Positions 25,201 through 35,556 of a stretch of 64,000 bases of DNA are shown piece by piece. The translations under genes were made by a program, and so were the position numbers. Within the stretch, counting starts at the first letter, position 1; each line of letters begins with the position of its first letter. Origin of the DNA: Lutraria lutraria (Eukaryota; Mollusca; Bivalvia; Venerida; Mactridae). Location: positions 9,218,088 to 9,282,087 of the forward strand of contig OZ026837.1 of NCBI GenBank assembly GCA_964023205.1. The letters are read 5' to 3'. The notes beneath the pieces were generated by a model. The model was not told where the DNA came from, did no database searches, and saw only the letters and a program-made list of their open reading frames with translations.

Positions 25201-28200
25201 CTCTTCGATTCCCAGAATCCACTTTGAACACTGTACAGTTTCGCCATAGAGAATTTGAATTTCATAATAAACAGGGTGTTTATTAGGTAAGGTGCATTCA
25301 TTAGGTATTTCATGGTAGTTTCACATCAAAGGTATGTTCTACAATGATCATAATAAACCATAAAATATCACACAGTACATTATTTTGTTAGATAGTGATG
25401 TCAAAGTACAATAATACTTATAGCTTTGACAGTAAATATCTGAAGAACGCTTGAGGGCACTCACAAATTTGTCACAAAATTATTTAGGACAATCACTTTA
25501 GTAAAGTCTGTATAACCCCCCAAAAAAATTATATCTACCTTGATTATCTCTGTAGATAATATACTGAACAAATTATTTAGTTCAGAATTTTCACAAACAA
25601 GGTAAGATAAAAGACTTAACACAAGGAAATAATGAGTTATGGAATCATTGTAAAAATTAAAGGGTTTAGATAAGAAACAACAAAGGTAGTTTATGCATAC
25701 TGAAGTTAAGATGGTATCTGTTTTCTCATTTACTTCAGGAGAGCCTACCAGACATTCCATAAAGGGGTGTGATATAACAAAGGAATGTAATACAGTCAAA
25801 CCTGTCCTAGAAACCACCTCTGAATAACAGCCAACCTGTGAAAAAAGGTTATTTAAAAAACCTGTCATTGATTATTACTAACAAAATTATGTCCGAATAA
25901 AGGCCACCAGTCCTGTCAATAAAGGCCATATTATGTCTTTCCCTTGGATGAACTTTGTTCACAGATTTGACTATATTTGAGAGAGCTTCCCAGAAATTTC
26001 CATTTATAAAATAATGCATTAAGATTTGATTTCACATCCATCTGTAAGTAGAGGCTAACTAGGAACAACGGCCACTTCTTAGTATACAATCAACCCTGTA
26101 AACAAAGGCCCTTGAGAAAGACATAATATGGCCTTAATTGACTGGTGGCCTTTATGCAGAGTCATTTGTTCTCAATAATGAATGATAGTTTTTAAAAGAA
26201 TGGCCTTTGTTCACAGGGTGGCCTTAATTCAGAGGTGGCCACTAATAAACGTTTGACTGTATATTTATTAACATAAAAAGTTATTTAGCCTTTAAGTAAA
26301 AGCCAACTGTGCACCAATGTCATAACCTATTCTTTCATGTGGGTGGCCTTTGTTCACAGGCTTGCTGATATGTACATGTAATACAGACATTTTAAGTTTT
26401 CATTTTGTAATCTGATTCATTATCTTGACTTTAAGAAATGTAGCATTGTCACAAAGTATATTGCTGTCAGAGAAACCAAAGATGACCACAATTGGTCGCA
26501 AAACAAGCAATTAAATTCATGGTGAAATGAACTTAATATTCTTCATGTAAGGACATAAAATTTACAACAAGAAATGTTCACGGCCTTATAACACTCTAAA
26601 GTAATTACTGACAAGGTGCTTCTGTTTGCAAAAGTTAAAACCGAATAAACTTATAAATCCAAACTTTGAACTTAATATTGTCAACTAAATCCCAATTAAA
26701 TTCCAGACCACCCTGATTGAGTGCAGTAGTGCAGTGCTAAAAAGAAAGCTTTTAGGTTCAAATCCTGGATAAGGCACATGTTTCTTTACAAATATTAGAC
26801 TGGATGATAGCTCAGGTTATGCAGCTTTCACAACAGTGACACATTTAGTGTAATTATCACTGATAATACAAACATTTGTTGGAAGTAAAACACCCTCACA
26901 CATACATCTAGCAAATAACATACAGTCAAACCTGCATTAGTGGCCACCTCCAAATAAAGGCCATCCTATGAATAAAGGCCATTTTAAAAACCATCATACT
27001 ATCATTTAGAACAAAAATGACCTTCGACTAGTTGCCACCTGTCCATAAAGGCCAGGTTTTGTCCTTCCCAATGGTGGTCTTTAATCACAGGTCAGACTAT
27101 ATATTTTTTAGCAGATCTGGACTGGATCTGAGCACTTTTGTTTTAATTCTAAATCCTGAAGATTCTGAAAAAAGAGAGAATCCTCAAAAGAGGACAAATA
27201 ATCACATTTCTACACCTAGTGAAATGAGATGGAACAGTTTGGTGAAGGTCTAGGTAACTCAGAAGCACCAAGTTAGGTCATATGACAGTTATATAAAAAT
27301 GGCACTGACCCAATTCATTAACAAAGTATTTATAATATTCAAATCTACATAAACTGTAGTACTACTCATTATGGACAAAACCCATGAAAATGTGTATTTT
27401 AGCATGAAAACTAGGAAAATAATATATACCACATCATTCAACAACTATCAACTCCCTAACATGAAAGTTTTCATTAAACATATTTTCTCGAGTGCAGACT
27501 ATTTTTTCCTTCAAATACAGGTAAGTATCAGAATTTTATCTATGTAATTACAGGAATACAATACCTCGGCCATATGGAAAATGGCCATATTACAACTAAA
27601 AAATCAACCCAAATAAACCCTACTTAAGTACAAACTAATGTGGAAATGAAATATAATTACAGACACGCTAGTTTTTTTAATATCAAGTAAACGAAAACCC
27701 ATCAAAACTAGCATCAGGTCACAGATTGAGCCTTATCCTTGTCTAATCCTTGTCATATCAAAGCTATGAACTTGAAATATAAACCATCCCTTTCCTCGTC
27801 TATTTAATGTAATACAATACTCCCATCACAACAAGTGACTACCACCCAATACAATATGACTGTGAATATTCATTTCTACACAATCAGCAATATTGCAAAT
27901 ATAAATCGAACAGAATTTATCCCATGCGAAACATGGTTGGCTTTTCCATTTGCTTGTACCCAAGCAATTTAATGACCAAATGACTTATTTTATTCCAAGG
28001 AGGAAAATCTAAGAGCCAACATAAATATAGTTCATTCTGTTTTCAGTTTAACAGATTGCAAATTCTTATTATAGAATGTGTAGTTATTGTTTGAATAAAA
28101 AATGCTAAGCACTTAAGTACAGCAAAATGACTGCTCATACTTATCAACAACTTACAGAGCAGATAAAGCCCCAAAATATTCAAAATTTCTGATGATCGAC

Positions 28201-31200
28201 TTTACCATAGTACCAAACTGCTCATAATGATTTTCATATCTCAATGTGACATATCATGTAGATTGTAGAAACTAATTAAACTAAAGTTGTGTGTCAATGT
28301 TCATTCTACATTGAACAGAAGTTAGACCATCCTACAAAATGTATGTCTGGTGTATCCTTACCCAGAAAATTTTCAGTGGGTATACACATATTATATATAT
28401 AACATATTAATCGAAATTCTGGTAAAGTCAAATGGGGCTTAGTGGGCGGGGTGGCTACACGCCAGGCACCTGTCTGGGTATAGGTAGGTTGTAAATAAAT
28501 GTTTCTACAATTCATATATTGAGCACAAAATACATGTCAGAATAATCTATTTTTATTGATTTTTTTTTCTTAATTACTGAGAGGGGAAAAAAGTTGGATA
28601 GGGGTCTTTTTTGGTGAGTAGCTCGCATAACCGCTAACTGACATTTTTTTATGGATGGCCTATAGTTCTTTGAAGACTATATCTATTATTCAGAAGATCT
28701 GTATTGCTAGAAAATTACAAAATGGTATTATTTTCCTATTTTAAAGCATTGTTGAGTTGCTAAAATCTAAAAATGGTTGCACAAAGAAATAAAAAAAGCT
28801 GAACTTTTCTGTGCATGATCATAAAGAAATTATACAGTCTTTGTCCTATTGTCCGGGACAACCAATTTTTCTTTCGGACAACCAAAATTTTGGTTCGGGC
28901 AACCTGATTTTCATTAACAAATCAAAGCAAAAGCAGCTTAAATTTCCAGTTCGGGCAACCACATTTCAAACCTTAATTTCACAGACTGGAAATATAGTAA
29001 ATCACACTTGGTAACCACCTCAATTCTAAAGAGTACATCATTATAATAAGTACTTACATTACTTTCAGACCAGTTCTCAGTATTTCCCTTACATTTCAAC
29101 TTCAGGCTCAACAATTTTTTCTGGCTATTCTTCATGCAGGACAACCAGTTTAGAATTTTAACTAGTTCTACATCAATTTCCACTCAGCTGGAGTCCATTT
29201 CTTCAAATAATTACGAGTGGACGAGTGGATTTGTCGAGCCCTGTTCCTGATAGTTAGATGACCTCAAGATAAAGATTAATTGATTTGGCCCTAAGGTGGT
29301 CTTAAACATCAAGGATTTGTTGTAGCAAGAAAAATATGCTCTGCAACTTCTACCAAATGAGGATGCAATATGAGAATAGTAACACTAATATACTAAAATT
29401 TGATGCAGTTATTCTGCAGTACATACAAACTAGTCAAGAGTAATTTGTAAGTTATTTCCACACAAAGGGTTTTTTTATACAGGAAGTTTAATTGAAACTG
29501 ACTTACCACTTAATTACACAACAATACTATGTGAACATAAAACAAAACTTTCCTGAGCAATTTCATACAATCAAATCATTCAACACCAAACAGAATGGAA
29601 ACTCAACTAACTTCACTGATTTTAGGTTGCTCATCTATAATCTTTTAGTCCAGAACCTAATAGTAATAAGTCCTGAGACTTAATATATCTCAACAAGTTG
29701 AATTAAATTAACAAATTGTTGATACACAAACAAACACACTAGAAAATAACATTGAGTTTATCTCTCTTTCATAAAAATAATAAGTTAAAACAAACACTTA
29801 TCAGTTTCAGATTTAGTTTTTGAACAAGGGGTAACTTTGTATAATTCAAAGGATTACACTGTTATCAATTTTAGTAATTCTAGTTGCCAGGCCAGCAAGA
29901 TTACCAAACTTGTTTTTTTTTCTTGCCTATAATAAGCTGTATGGGCAACCATTCCTGACTTCCATCCTGAACATGTTTATAGATTACAGGGTTCTCAATA
30001 ACTTTGAGACCAACAGGCCCAAAAGCCAGACTAACAGGCCAGCTAGGAGGTCCAGCATTTAACCAACACTATTGTTTAACCTTTGAGATTTCTAACCGGC
30101 CAAAACTCGTTTTTAAGGGGAGCTGGTCAACTGGTACCCAATGTCAAGTGGTACCCACTATATTTTGGTCAAGTGGTACCCAATATGAAGTCAAGTTGTA
30201 CCCATTATGAAGTCAAATGGTACCCACTTAGTGGTGTTAGAATGTGGACTTTAACAAAGAAAAAGCACCATACATTCATAGAAAATAACATATTTTCAAT
30301 ACGAGTCAGAAAGTTATGTTTTTATGTCATTGAAAATGTAAGTTACCCACTCACCTAATATGATATTATTGTACATATAATATTTATCATAAATCCAAAC
30401 ATAATTTTATATAAATATATCCTGATACACCACTAAAATTCAAGTAAATCAACGTGCCACAAAACTTTAATTCGATAAAACATAAATAACAGTTTGTTTG
30501 GTAAATTAGCAATTATGAGTGATAGTTAAATGATACAACAAACTTTTTTAATTTGTGTGAATAATTGGTTGAAATTTAAAAATGTTTGTTAAATTGCTTA
30601 GCAAACACTTCTAATTGTCAGCCAATTCAATCAATTATAAACAACAGTTTGTGTTGATAAATTAGCAATCACTTTTTAATTACACCCAATTATCAATTAA
30701 ATATAAAATTTGCATAGTGGGTACCACCTGACCAAAAAATAGTGGGTACTACTTGACATTGGGTACCAGTTGACTGTAATCCGTTTTTAAGTGGCTAAAT
30801 AGGCCGGCAGCCGGTTGTTATTAAGAACCCTGCAAACTATAACTTATAAGACAGATAGTGTAGTCAACTGGACCACAACATTAATTGCTGAGACTAGCCT
30901 CGTGGTGTAGAAGGAGAAAGAGAGAGACAAAGACAGATGAACACAGGGTTCTCAATAACAGCAGGCTGCAGGCCAATTTAGCTGCTTAGAAATGTGTTTG
31001 GGCCGGTTGGGAAACTCAAAAGTTTATAAAAAATTGCTAGAAACTACCCCCCCCCCATAGCAGGCCTGTTAGTCTAGCTTTTAGGCCTGTTGGCCACAAA
31101 CTTATTGAGAACCCTGTGAACATTAAATATAAATAAATGTTATAAATGCAACTTGCAAGCTGACCACTCCTGACAAATTGACAGCATTAGTCATGATGTA

Positions 31201-31558
31201 AGGTCAGTTTTATTAATGAAACACATAATGGCACGTTAAAAATTTAACATGCATTGGATAAATCACAATCAAATCAAACCATTTCTTGATATTTGATACA
31301 GAGTGTCCCATATTTAACGCTAAATTTCGGCTGCTGAAACTGATCAATTTGACCGGAAGTATTTTGCTACAAAAACATGCAAGAAATATTGAATTTACAT
31401 ACCTGTCTGCCGTCTGCAACACCGACAATATGAAAAAGAATGAAGTAAATAAGTAAATGATAGAAAAATAAGTACAAACAATAAAATCATGCATAAATAT
31501 TCACCAGCGGCAATAATTTATTGTAACAAACCCCAACATTCGGCTTACCTGCCGCCAT
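22239..31558 (-). CDS. 5' end of an unidentified proline-rich protein (exons 1-2)
   Basis: Coding exon 1 is 31549-31558 (ATGGCGGCAG, donor GTAAGC); coding exon 2 is 22239-22324 (acceptor TGCCAG, donor GTAAGT). Joined they give 96 bases, exactly 32 codons: MAAGSVNMTS, then acidic DEETP and two proline clusters, VRPPPVPG and PIRPPP, ending in phase 0. The frame is open only with this join, which supports it. The proline clusters look like SH3-domain ligands. The start resembles the short acidic plus PPAPP start of group I PAK kinases, but I cannot confirm that without the next exon, and it could be another cytoskeletal or adaptor protein. The intron is 9.2 kb and filled with repeats. A CpG-bearing, non-repetitive 5' flank (CGCGCTATATGACG) precedes the ATG and is interrupted by the assembly gap 100 bases upstream. 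Confidence 0.6.
22325..24060. other. No gene seen (intron of the minus-strand gene)
   Basis: Non-coding AT-rich sequence within the predicted 9.2-kb intron. I find no structured element. Confidence 0.45.
24061..24357 (+). repeat. tRNA-derived SINE, near full length
   Basis: A tRNA-like head carries a box A (TAGCTCAGTGGT, 24072-24083) and a box B (GAGTTCGAACC, 24118-24128), the two internal RNA polymerase III promoter parts. A tRNA-unrelated body follows (GTGGCTTGGTAGAAGCTTGC, GTGGTTAGTACAGGTTAAGG), then the tail AAAATAAAATAAA. The head does not fold into a complete cloverleaf with a paired acceptor stem, so this is a SINE, not a tRNA gene. Confidence 0.85.
24358..25790. other. No gene; weak SINE-like fragment near 24950-25045
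   Basis: GGTTTGAATCCTAGTTGCAG at 24983-25002 followed by an AATAATAAAAAT stretch looks like a decayed box B and tail of another SINE. The rest shows nothing I can name. Confidence 0.35.
25793..26259. mobile_element. Palindromic MITE with TA target duplication
   Basis: The ends CAGTCAAAC (25793) and GTTTGACTG (to 26259) are flanked by TA on both sides, as for Tc1/mariner-type insertions. Behind the ends, the two halves stay complementary: CCACCTCTGAATAA with TTCAGAGGTGG, and GGCCATATTATGTCTTTC with GAAAGACATAATATGGCC. It is a 467-bp fold-back without coding capacity. It carries CCTTTGTTCACAGGG and CCTGTAAACAAAGGCCC, the core of the 37-bp satellite at 3.75 kb. The 135-residue minus-strand open frame overlapping its left half is not supported as a gene. 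Confidence 0.8.
26923..27099. mobile_element. Shorter copy of the CAGTCAAAC MITE
   Basis: Left end CAGTCAAACCTG, right end CAGGTCAGACTA, TA on both sides. The body shares GTGGCCACCTC, AATAAAGGCC and TTTTGTCCTTCCC with the 467-bp copy at 25793. It is about 177 bp, so it is an internally deleted member. A further free copy of the motif GGTGGCCTTTGTTCACAGG lies at 26341-26359. Confidence 0.7.
27105..29986. other. No gene; dispersed repeat with CGGGCAACC motif at 28840-29170
   Basis: The motif (T)CGGACAACC or CGGGCAACC recurs at about 28857, 28876, 28898 and 28953, and AGGACAACC follows at 29139. This looks like a decayed dispersed repeat. No exon or RNA gene is seen in the remainder. Confidence 0.4.
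29987..30832. mobile_element. CAGGGTTCTC-ended element, host of a nested insertion
   Basis: Left end CAGGGTTCTCAATAA at 29987-30001, right end TTATTAAGAACCCTG at 30818-30832 (one mismatch to the inverse complement). The subterminal parts GGCCAACAGG-like and CCGGCAGCCGG match the smaller relative at 30944. The middle is replaced by a 649-bp fold-back (30126-30774). No clear target duplication remains. Confidence 0.7.
30126..30774. mobile_element. Fold-back element with GGTACCCA repeats, nested
   Basis: The left arm starts GTCAACTGGTACCCA and the right arm ends TGGGTACCAGTTGAC. About 55 bases pair between the arms. The left arm holds five tandem GTCAAGTGGTACCCA-like units of irregular spacing, the right arm three in the opposite sense. 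The interior is AT-rich with a repeated ACAGTTTGT…TAAATTAGCAAT block. No coding capacity. It sits inside the CAGGGTTCTC element, so it is younger. Confidence 0.75.
30944..31116. mobile_element. 173-bp MITE with perfect ends and target duplication
   Basis: The ends CAGGGTTCTCAATAA and TTATTGAGAACCCTG are perfect 15-bp inverted repeats. The six bases TGAACA occur directly outside both ends (30938-30943 and 31117-31122), an insertion signature. The interior carries a C10 run and GGCCTGTTAGTCTAGC. It is a small relative of the element at 29987. Confidence 0.85.
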
Positions 31559-31662
31559 TTTCTTTTCAGACTGTACGCGCTATATGACGTAAAACGAGAC
31601 ATAATTAACCCAACGAACAAAACTAACACAAAGCACAAAACGTTTGTACGGTCTGAAAAAAT

Positions 31663-31862
31663 NNNNNNNNNNNNNNNNNNNNNNNNNNNNNNNNNNNNNN
31701 NNNNNNNNNNNNNNNNNNNNNNNNNNNNNNNNNNNNNNNNNNNNNNNNNNNNNNNNNNNNNNNNNNNNNNNNNNNNNNNNNNNNNNNNNNNNNNNNNNNN
31801 NNNNNNNNNNNNNNNNNNNNNNNNNNNNNNNNNNNNNNNNNNNNNNNNNNNNNNNNNNNNNN
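31663..31862. other. Assembly gap (200 N)
   Basis: Exactly 200 undetermined bases, a conventional filler size. Open frames computed through the gap on either strand are artefacts. It starts about 105 bases upstream of the ATG of the minus-strand gene at 31558, so part of that promoter may be missing. Confidence 0.99.
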
Positions 31863-32230
31863 AGATCTGAATTCCAAATAGTAGTTTTGGTTCAAATAAA
31901 TCGTATTCAGACCCAGAAACTCAAAGTTCTAAATTTCATTTCTTATTTAAAACATTTCCCTGACCCTCGGCTGATGGAGACGATTAAACAGCCCCGTACC
32001 CTCCTGATTGTATGCACTCCTCCTGTTTTCAGTACATGTACATGTAGTTGGGTGCGAAAGAAAACTGGTATGAACGGTAACCACAGTCAACTCGGGGCCC
32101 GCCAATTTTTTAACTTGCATGTTTACTCCATCCCAACATACATTATCTAAGGTATTGACCGGGCATGATATGATATAAAACCAGGAAAACTAGAAATTAG
32201 AGTAGGGAAACAAATGCACGATTCTCCTGT

Positions 32231-32234
<4 letters not shown>

Positions 32235-32283
<49 letters not shown>
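32235..32283. repeat. (TC)n microsatellite
   Basis: About 24 uninterrupted TC units. Confidence 0.98.
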
Positions 32284-32286
<3 letters not shown>

Positions 32287-32339
32287 GGGGCGACTCTGAA
32301 ATGAGGTACTAAAATGACGCATATATAGGCACTCGACTG

Positions 32340-32565
32340 CGTGATTTTTATACCATATAGACGTTATTTTTCAATTTAAGTGATCACAAAATGCAAATCT
32401 GTCAAAACTAAAAATATTTGGCGTACAAAATGTATTTATAAAAACATCAAGATGTTTTATACGCTCAAAAGTGCCGGAAATAATTTAAGATTTTTCTTTT
32501 GACAGATTTGCGTTGTTTGATGACTTTAACTGAAAAATAATGTCTATACGGGTATTAAAATCACG
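32340..32565. mobile_element. 226-bp fold-back element
   Basis: The left arm (32340-32406) begins CGTGATTTTTATACC and the right arm (32497-32565) ends GGTATTAAAATCACG. Arms share CATATAGACGTTATTTTTCA-like and TGCAAATCTGTCAAAA-like blocks in inverse orientation with scattered mismatches. No coding capacity. A MITE or solo fold-back; family unknown. Confidence 0.75.
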
Positions 32566-32931
32566 GAATATGTACTCGCGCTATAATCATAAGTTAAATA
32601 TACCCTATAAGTATACAATGCTATAAGTGTACTGCACAGTTACTATATATACATGTATACGAATTCATTCTGCTTTACCATCACTCAAGAGCGATATCAA
32701 AACTTACAGGACAGAATAAGGCGTAAACATTAATATTATTGTTGTTTGTTTCTGCTTACTTCTCTCCCCCCCCCCGGCGACCCTAGCTAGACTTCTTATT
32801 GTGCCCAAGGAACGGTACATTCATTTCTCGCTTTATTAACCTTTATTTACCTACCTACCCTATTTTTCCATGAGCATATATGTAACCAGAATCAAGGTAA
32901 GGTTTACAATTATAGAACTTGTACTTCTTAT

Positions 32932-33447
32932 TTAAAGCCCCATTAGCTTTTTGCTGTAGAAAAGTATATGCAAAAACATTTAATTGCTGATATCATCCCA
33001 AGATATAACTATTACCGACGAAACAAGCCCTTTTTCATCTGAAAACACTCATTTCACCGAAATATGTAGGGCGCGTGACGTCACTTTACTACGTGTGCAT
33101 AGCATGACTGCGGGAAAGCACAGGTGTTCTATAAATAGTATTTATTTCAATGATATTAAAAAAATACGATACGATATAGATAGACAGTTTTTTTTTCAAT
33201 GATATTGAAAGAAATTCTATTTATAGAACAGACGTGTTTTCCCGCAGTCATATTATGCATAGTGATGGCGTCACGCGCTCTATATATTTCAAGTTTACAA
33301 AAACACATTCACAGCGTAGTGATCGAGTGTTTTTAGAAGAAAAAGGCTCGTTTCGTCGGTAATAATTATCTTGGGATAATATCAGCAATTGTTTGTTTTT
33401 TCATATATATATATATACTGTATAGCAAAAAGCTAATGGGACTTTAA
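32932..33447. mobile_element. 516-bp palindromic MITE with CRE octamer
   Basis: The element starts TTAAAGCCCCATTAGCTTTT and ends AAAAAGCTAATGGGACTTTAA, and the two halves are complementary over most of about 240 bases per arm, down to a centre near 33180. Shared inner blocks include TACCGACGAAACAAGCC, TGACTGCGGGAAA and GTTCTATAAATAG. The left arm holds a perfect TGACGTCA at 33076-33083; the right arm has GGCGTCAC there. The 72-residue open frame across the left half is a by-product. Confidence 0.88.
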
Positions 33448-34048
33448 TACGTAGCCCATCATTGTTTATTCCAGAAGATATTACAGTGACTGTGGGGATT
33501 TTTGTGGCAAAATCAATGACTTATATAATACATACATAATACCTTGGCAATATGAACTAAAACAAATTGGATTTAAATACGTCAATCGAACTAAAATTGT
33601 ACGTACATACGTCTTATTTAATTCGACTGTTGTGAAGAGGGTATTTTTGTATGACTAACCATGTATTGGAAAAATATGAATGATTCAATGTAAGTATATA
33701 CCAGGGGATTTATGTGATCGATATATATTTAAACAATTATGTTGCAAAATAATCCATGCCTTTATATATAGCTTTGTTGTGAAGGATTTTATACATAAAG
33801 ACGACATATTACTGTAAACCATTGCAAGAAACTCGCAGGTATGATTTAATGTATTATTTCCATTTTAGATTAAAAGTACGTGTAATAAAACTCGAACTTA
33901 AAACAGGGACTTATTTATTTGTTAAGTTCAGAAATGGAAAATGCACTTATAGGGTAGTTTTTTTTGTAATAAATCATATCTAATTCAATTCAAAATGATA
34001 TTCAATATGGAAGTGTTTATATAATTGGGTTCGTGGTTCTATGAAATC

Positions 34049-34320
34049 GACCCATCGAATATCTAAATTGGTAGAGTGAAATGTCTACGGACCGCTTGGG
34101 TTTGTGAATTCGAAACCCTGGGCACGACGTACGTTCTTATAGCTAATTACTACTTGGTTGAAGACATGGTTCTACGTACGGTCATTACTTCACTCCACTG
34201 ATCATTGTAATATAGGATAATATAGTTACATGCGGAGAGCAGGGTTGGTACTAGTAAAGGAACAGGGAATTCTGGTTAGATTGACAGCCTGTCGTGGAGT
34301 ATATCTGATGCTGTCAAAAA
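34049..34320 (+). repeat. Diverged tRNA-derived SINE
   Basis: GAATTCGAAACCCTGGGCAC (box B-like) follows a weak box A (TAAATTGGTAGAGTGA). The body shares ATGCGGAGAGCAGGGTTGGTA and GGAATTCTGGTTAGATTGAC, in the same order as the body of the SINE at 24061 (CGGGGAGAAATGTGG, GGGAAGCTGGTAAGGATAAC). It is an older copy of a related family; the tail is lost. Confidence 0.5.
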
Positions 34321-34705
34321 CAGACCAACTACTCGCTTCATGTCCCTTTTAACAAACATTTTGGGATACTTAATTTACCCCTATTTAAACAAAAACATGT
34401 ATTATGAAGCATTAGAGTATATGATTCTGTAGGTGTCCTTATAGAGATTTAACTCGATCATTACATGTACATGTATACTTTTCGGCCAATTCAACTTAAA
34501 CGGCTGGCATTTAGCCATAACAATAATACTATGTTTTTAATACATTAGGCGTCTAAAATAAATTGTTTGTTTCTGGTAACATGCTCAACAAAGAGTTGGT
34601 ATGTCAGTGGGCAGCGGATTTATTTATTTCATCCCCAAAAAAGCGTGTGGAAAGTTAGAGGAAAAAAGGGAGATAATTAAATGATGCACGTGCCGTTTCT
34701 CTGGC

Positions 34706-35091
34706 TTAAAGTCCCATAATCATATAAATTTATCGGTCGTAATAGTTTCTGTTTGTTCTATAACAGAGGAATCCGTGTGTTTTCCTTCCATACGTATTTT
34801 ATAGCAAGAAAAAATGTTTCCAAAACCACTATCGTATTATTTCAATATCATCGAAAAAAAAACTATTTATAGAACAGCTATGTTTTCCCACAGTCATAAT
34901 ATGCACACGGCATGAAGTGACGTCACACGCTCTATATAGTTCAAGTTTACAAAAGCAAAATTCACGGCGAAATGAGTGTTTTTAGAAGGAAAAGATCTTG
35001 TTTCGTCGGTGATAATTATCCTGGCATGATATCAGCAATTGTTTGTTTTTTTGCATATATTTTTTGTAGTAAAAAGCTAATGGGGCTTTAA
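34706..35091. mobile_element. Asymmetric copy of the TTAAAG-CCCATTAGC MITE
   Basis: The right half (about 34850-35091) matches the right arm of the 32932 element, including GTTTTCCCACAGTCATAAT, TTTCGTCGGTGATAATTATC and the end AAAAAGCTAATGGGGCTTTAA. The left arm is reduced to TTAAAGTCCCATAA and a short TTATCGGTCGTAATA part. A perfect TGACGTCA is at 34918-34925, about 640 bases upstream of the ATG of the dynein-tip gene. Confidence 0.8.
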
Positions 35092-35384
35092 TAAATGTCT
35101 AGAGTCTCGGGAAGATGAAATTAGGGTAGGTCGAGTAACCAGACACATCAACACTATTTTACGCAGTTTACTATATAACAAAGTAGCTGTGTATTTTTGA
35201 CAGTTCAAAAAGTCACATAAATTTTATTGGTAGATATATGTGTGTCTATGAAAAGACAGCTCAGTTCGGTGTTTTGGTTTCATGCCCTTTGTCATATTTA
35301 TATGAGGCTGATAGTTCACCTAATCATCGCTCCTGTGAAGAACCAGTACTACTAGACTACCAGCCTCCGTAAGCAACTGCCTAC

Positions 35385-35500
35385 TTTCTCACACAAAGAG
35401 CGGTAGCTGCATGGGCTCGAACCTTTAATTGACCCTCTATCAGTGAGAGGTTCAGTGATTTGAAGTCAGCTACCTTAACCACACGACTTAGGAGGCGGTT
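35385..35500 (-). repeat. tRNA-like SINE head, minus strand
   Basis: Read on the minus strand, GGTTCGAGCCC (35413-35423 complemented) is a perfect box B; upstream GTGTGGTTAAGGTAGC is a possible box A. No matching acceptor stem is seen. It lies just 5' of the first exon of the gene starting at 35557. Confidence 0.4.
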
Positions 35501-35556
35501 AGCTAAGCTCGATATTACTTCAATATCATTCACATATCGTTTTATTTCAGTACAAA

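Noticed and set aside
25461..25868. 135-residue minus-strand frame
   Set aside because: Overlaps the left arm of a MITE, has no recognisable motif and no splice context.
31403..31413. An 11-base micro-exon (ACGGCAGACAG) with GCAG acceptor and GTATGT donor on the minus strand
   Set aside because: Inserting it after ATGGCGGCAG puts the next exon (22239-22324) into a frame with an immediate TGA, whereas skipping it keeps the frame open.
31623..32150. Open frames running through the N block on both strands
   Set aside because: The gap translates as unknown residues; nothing on either side shows coding features.
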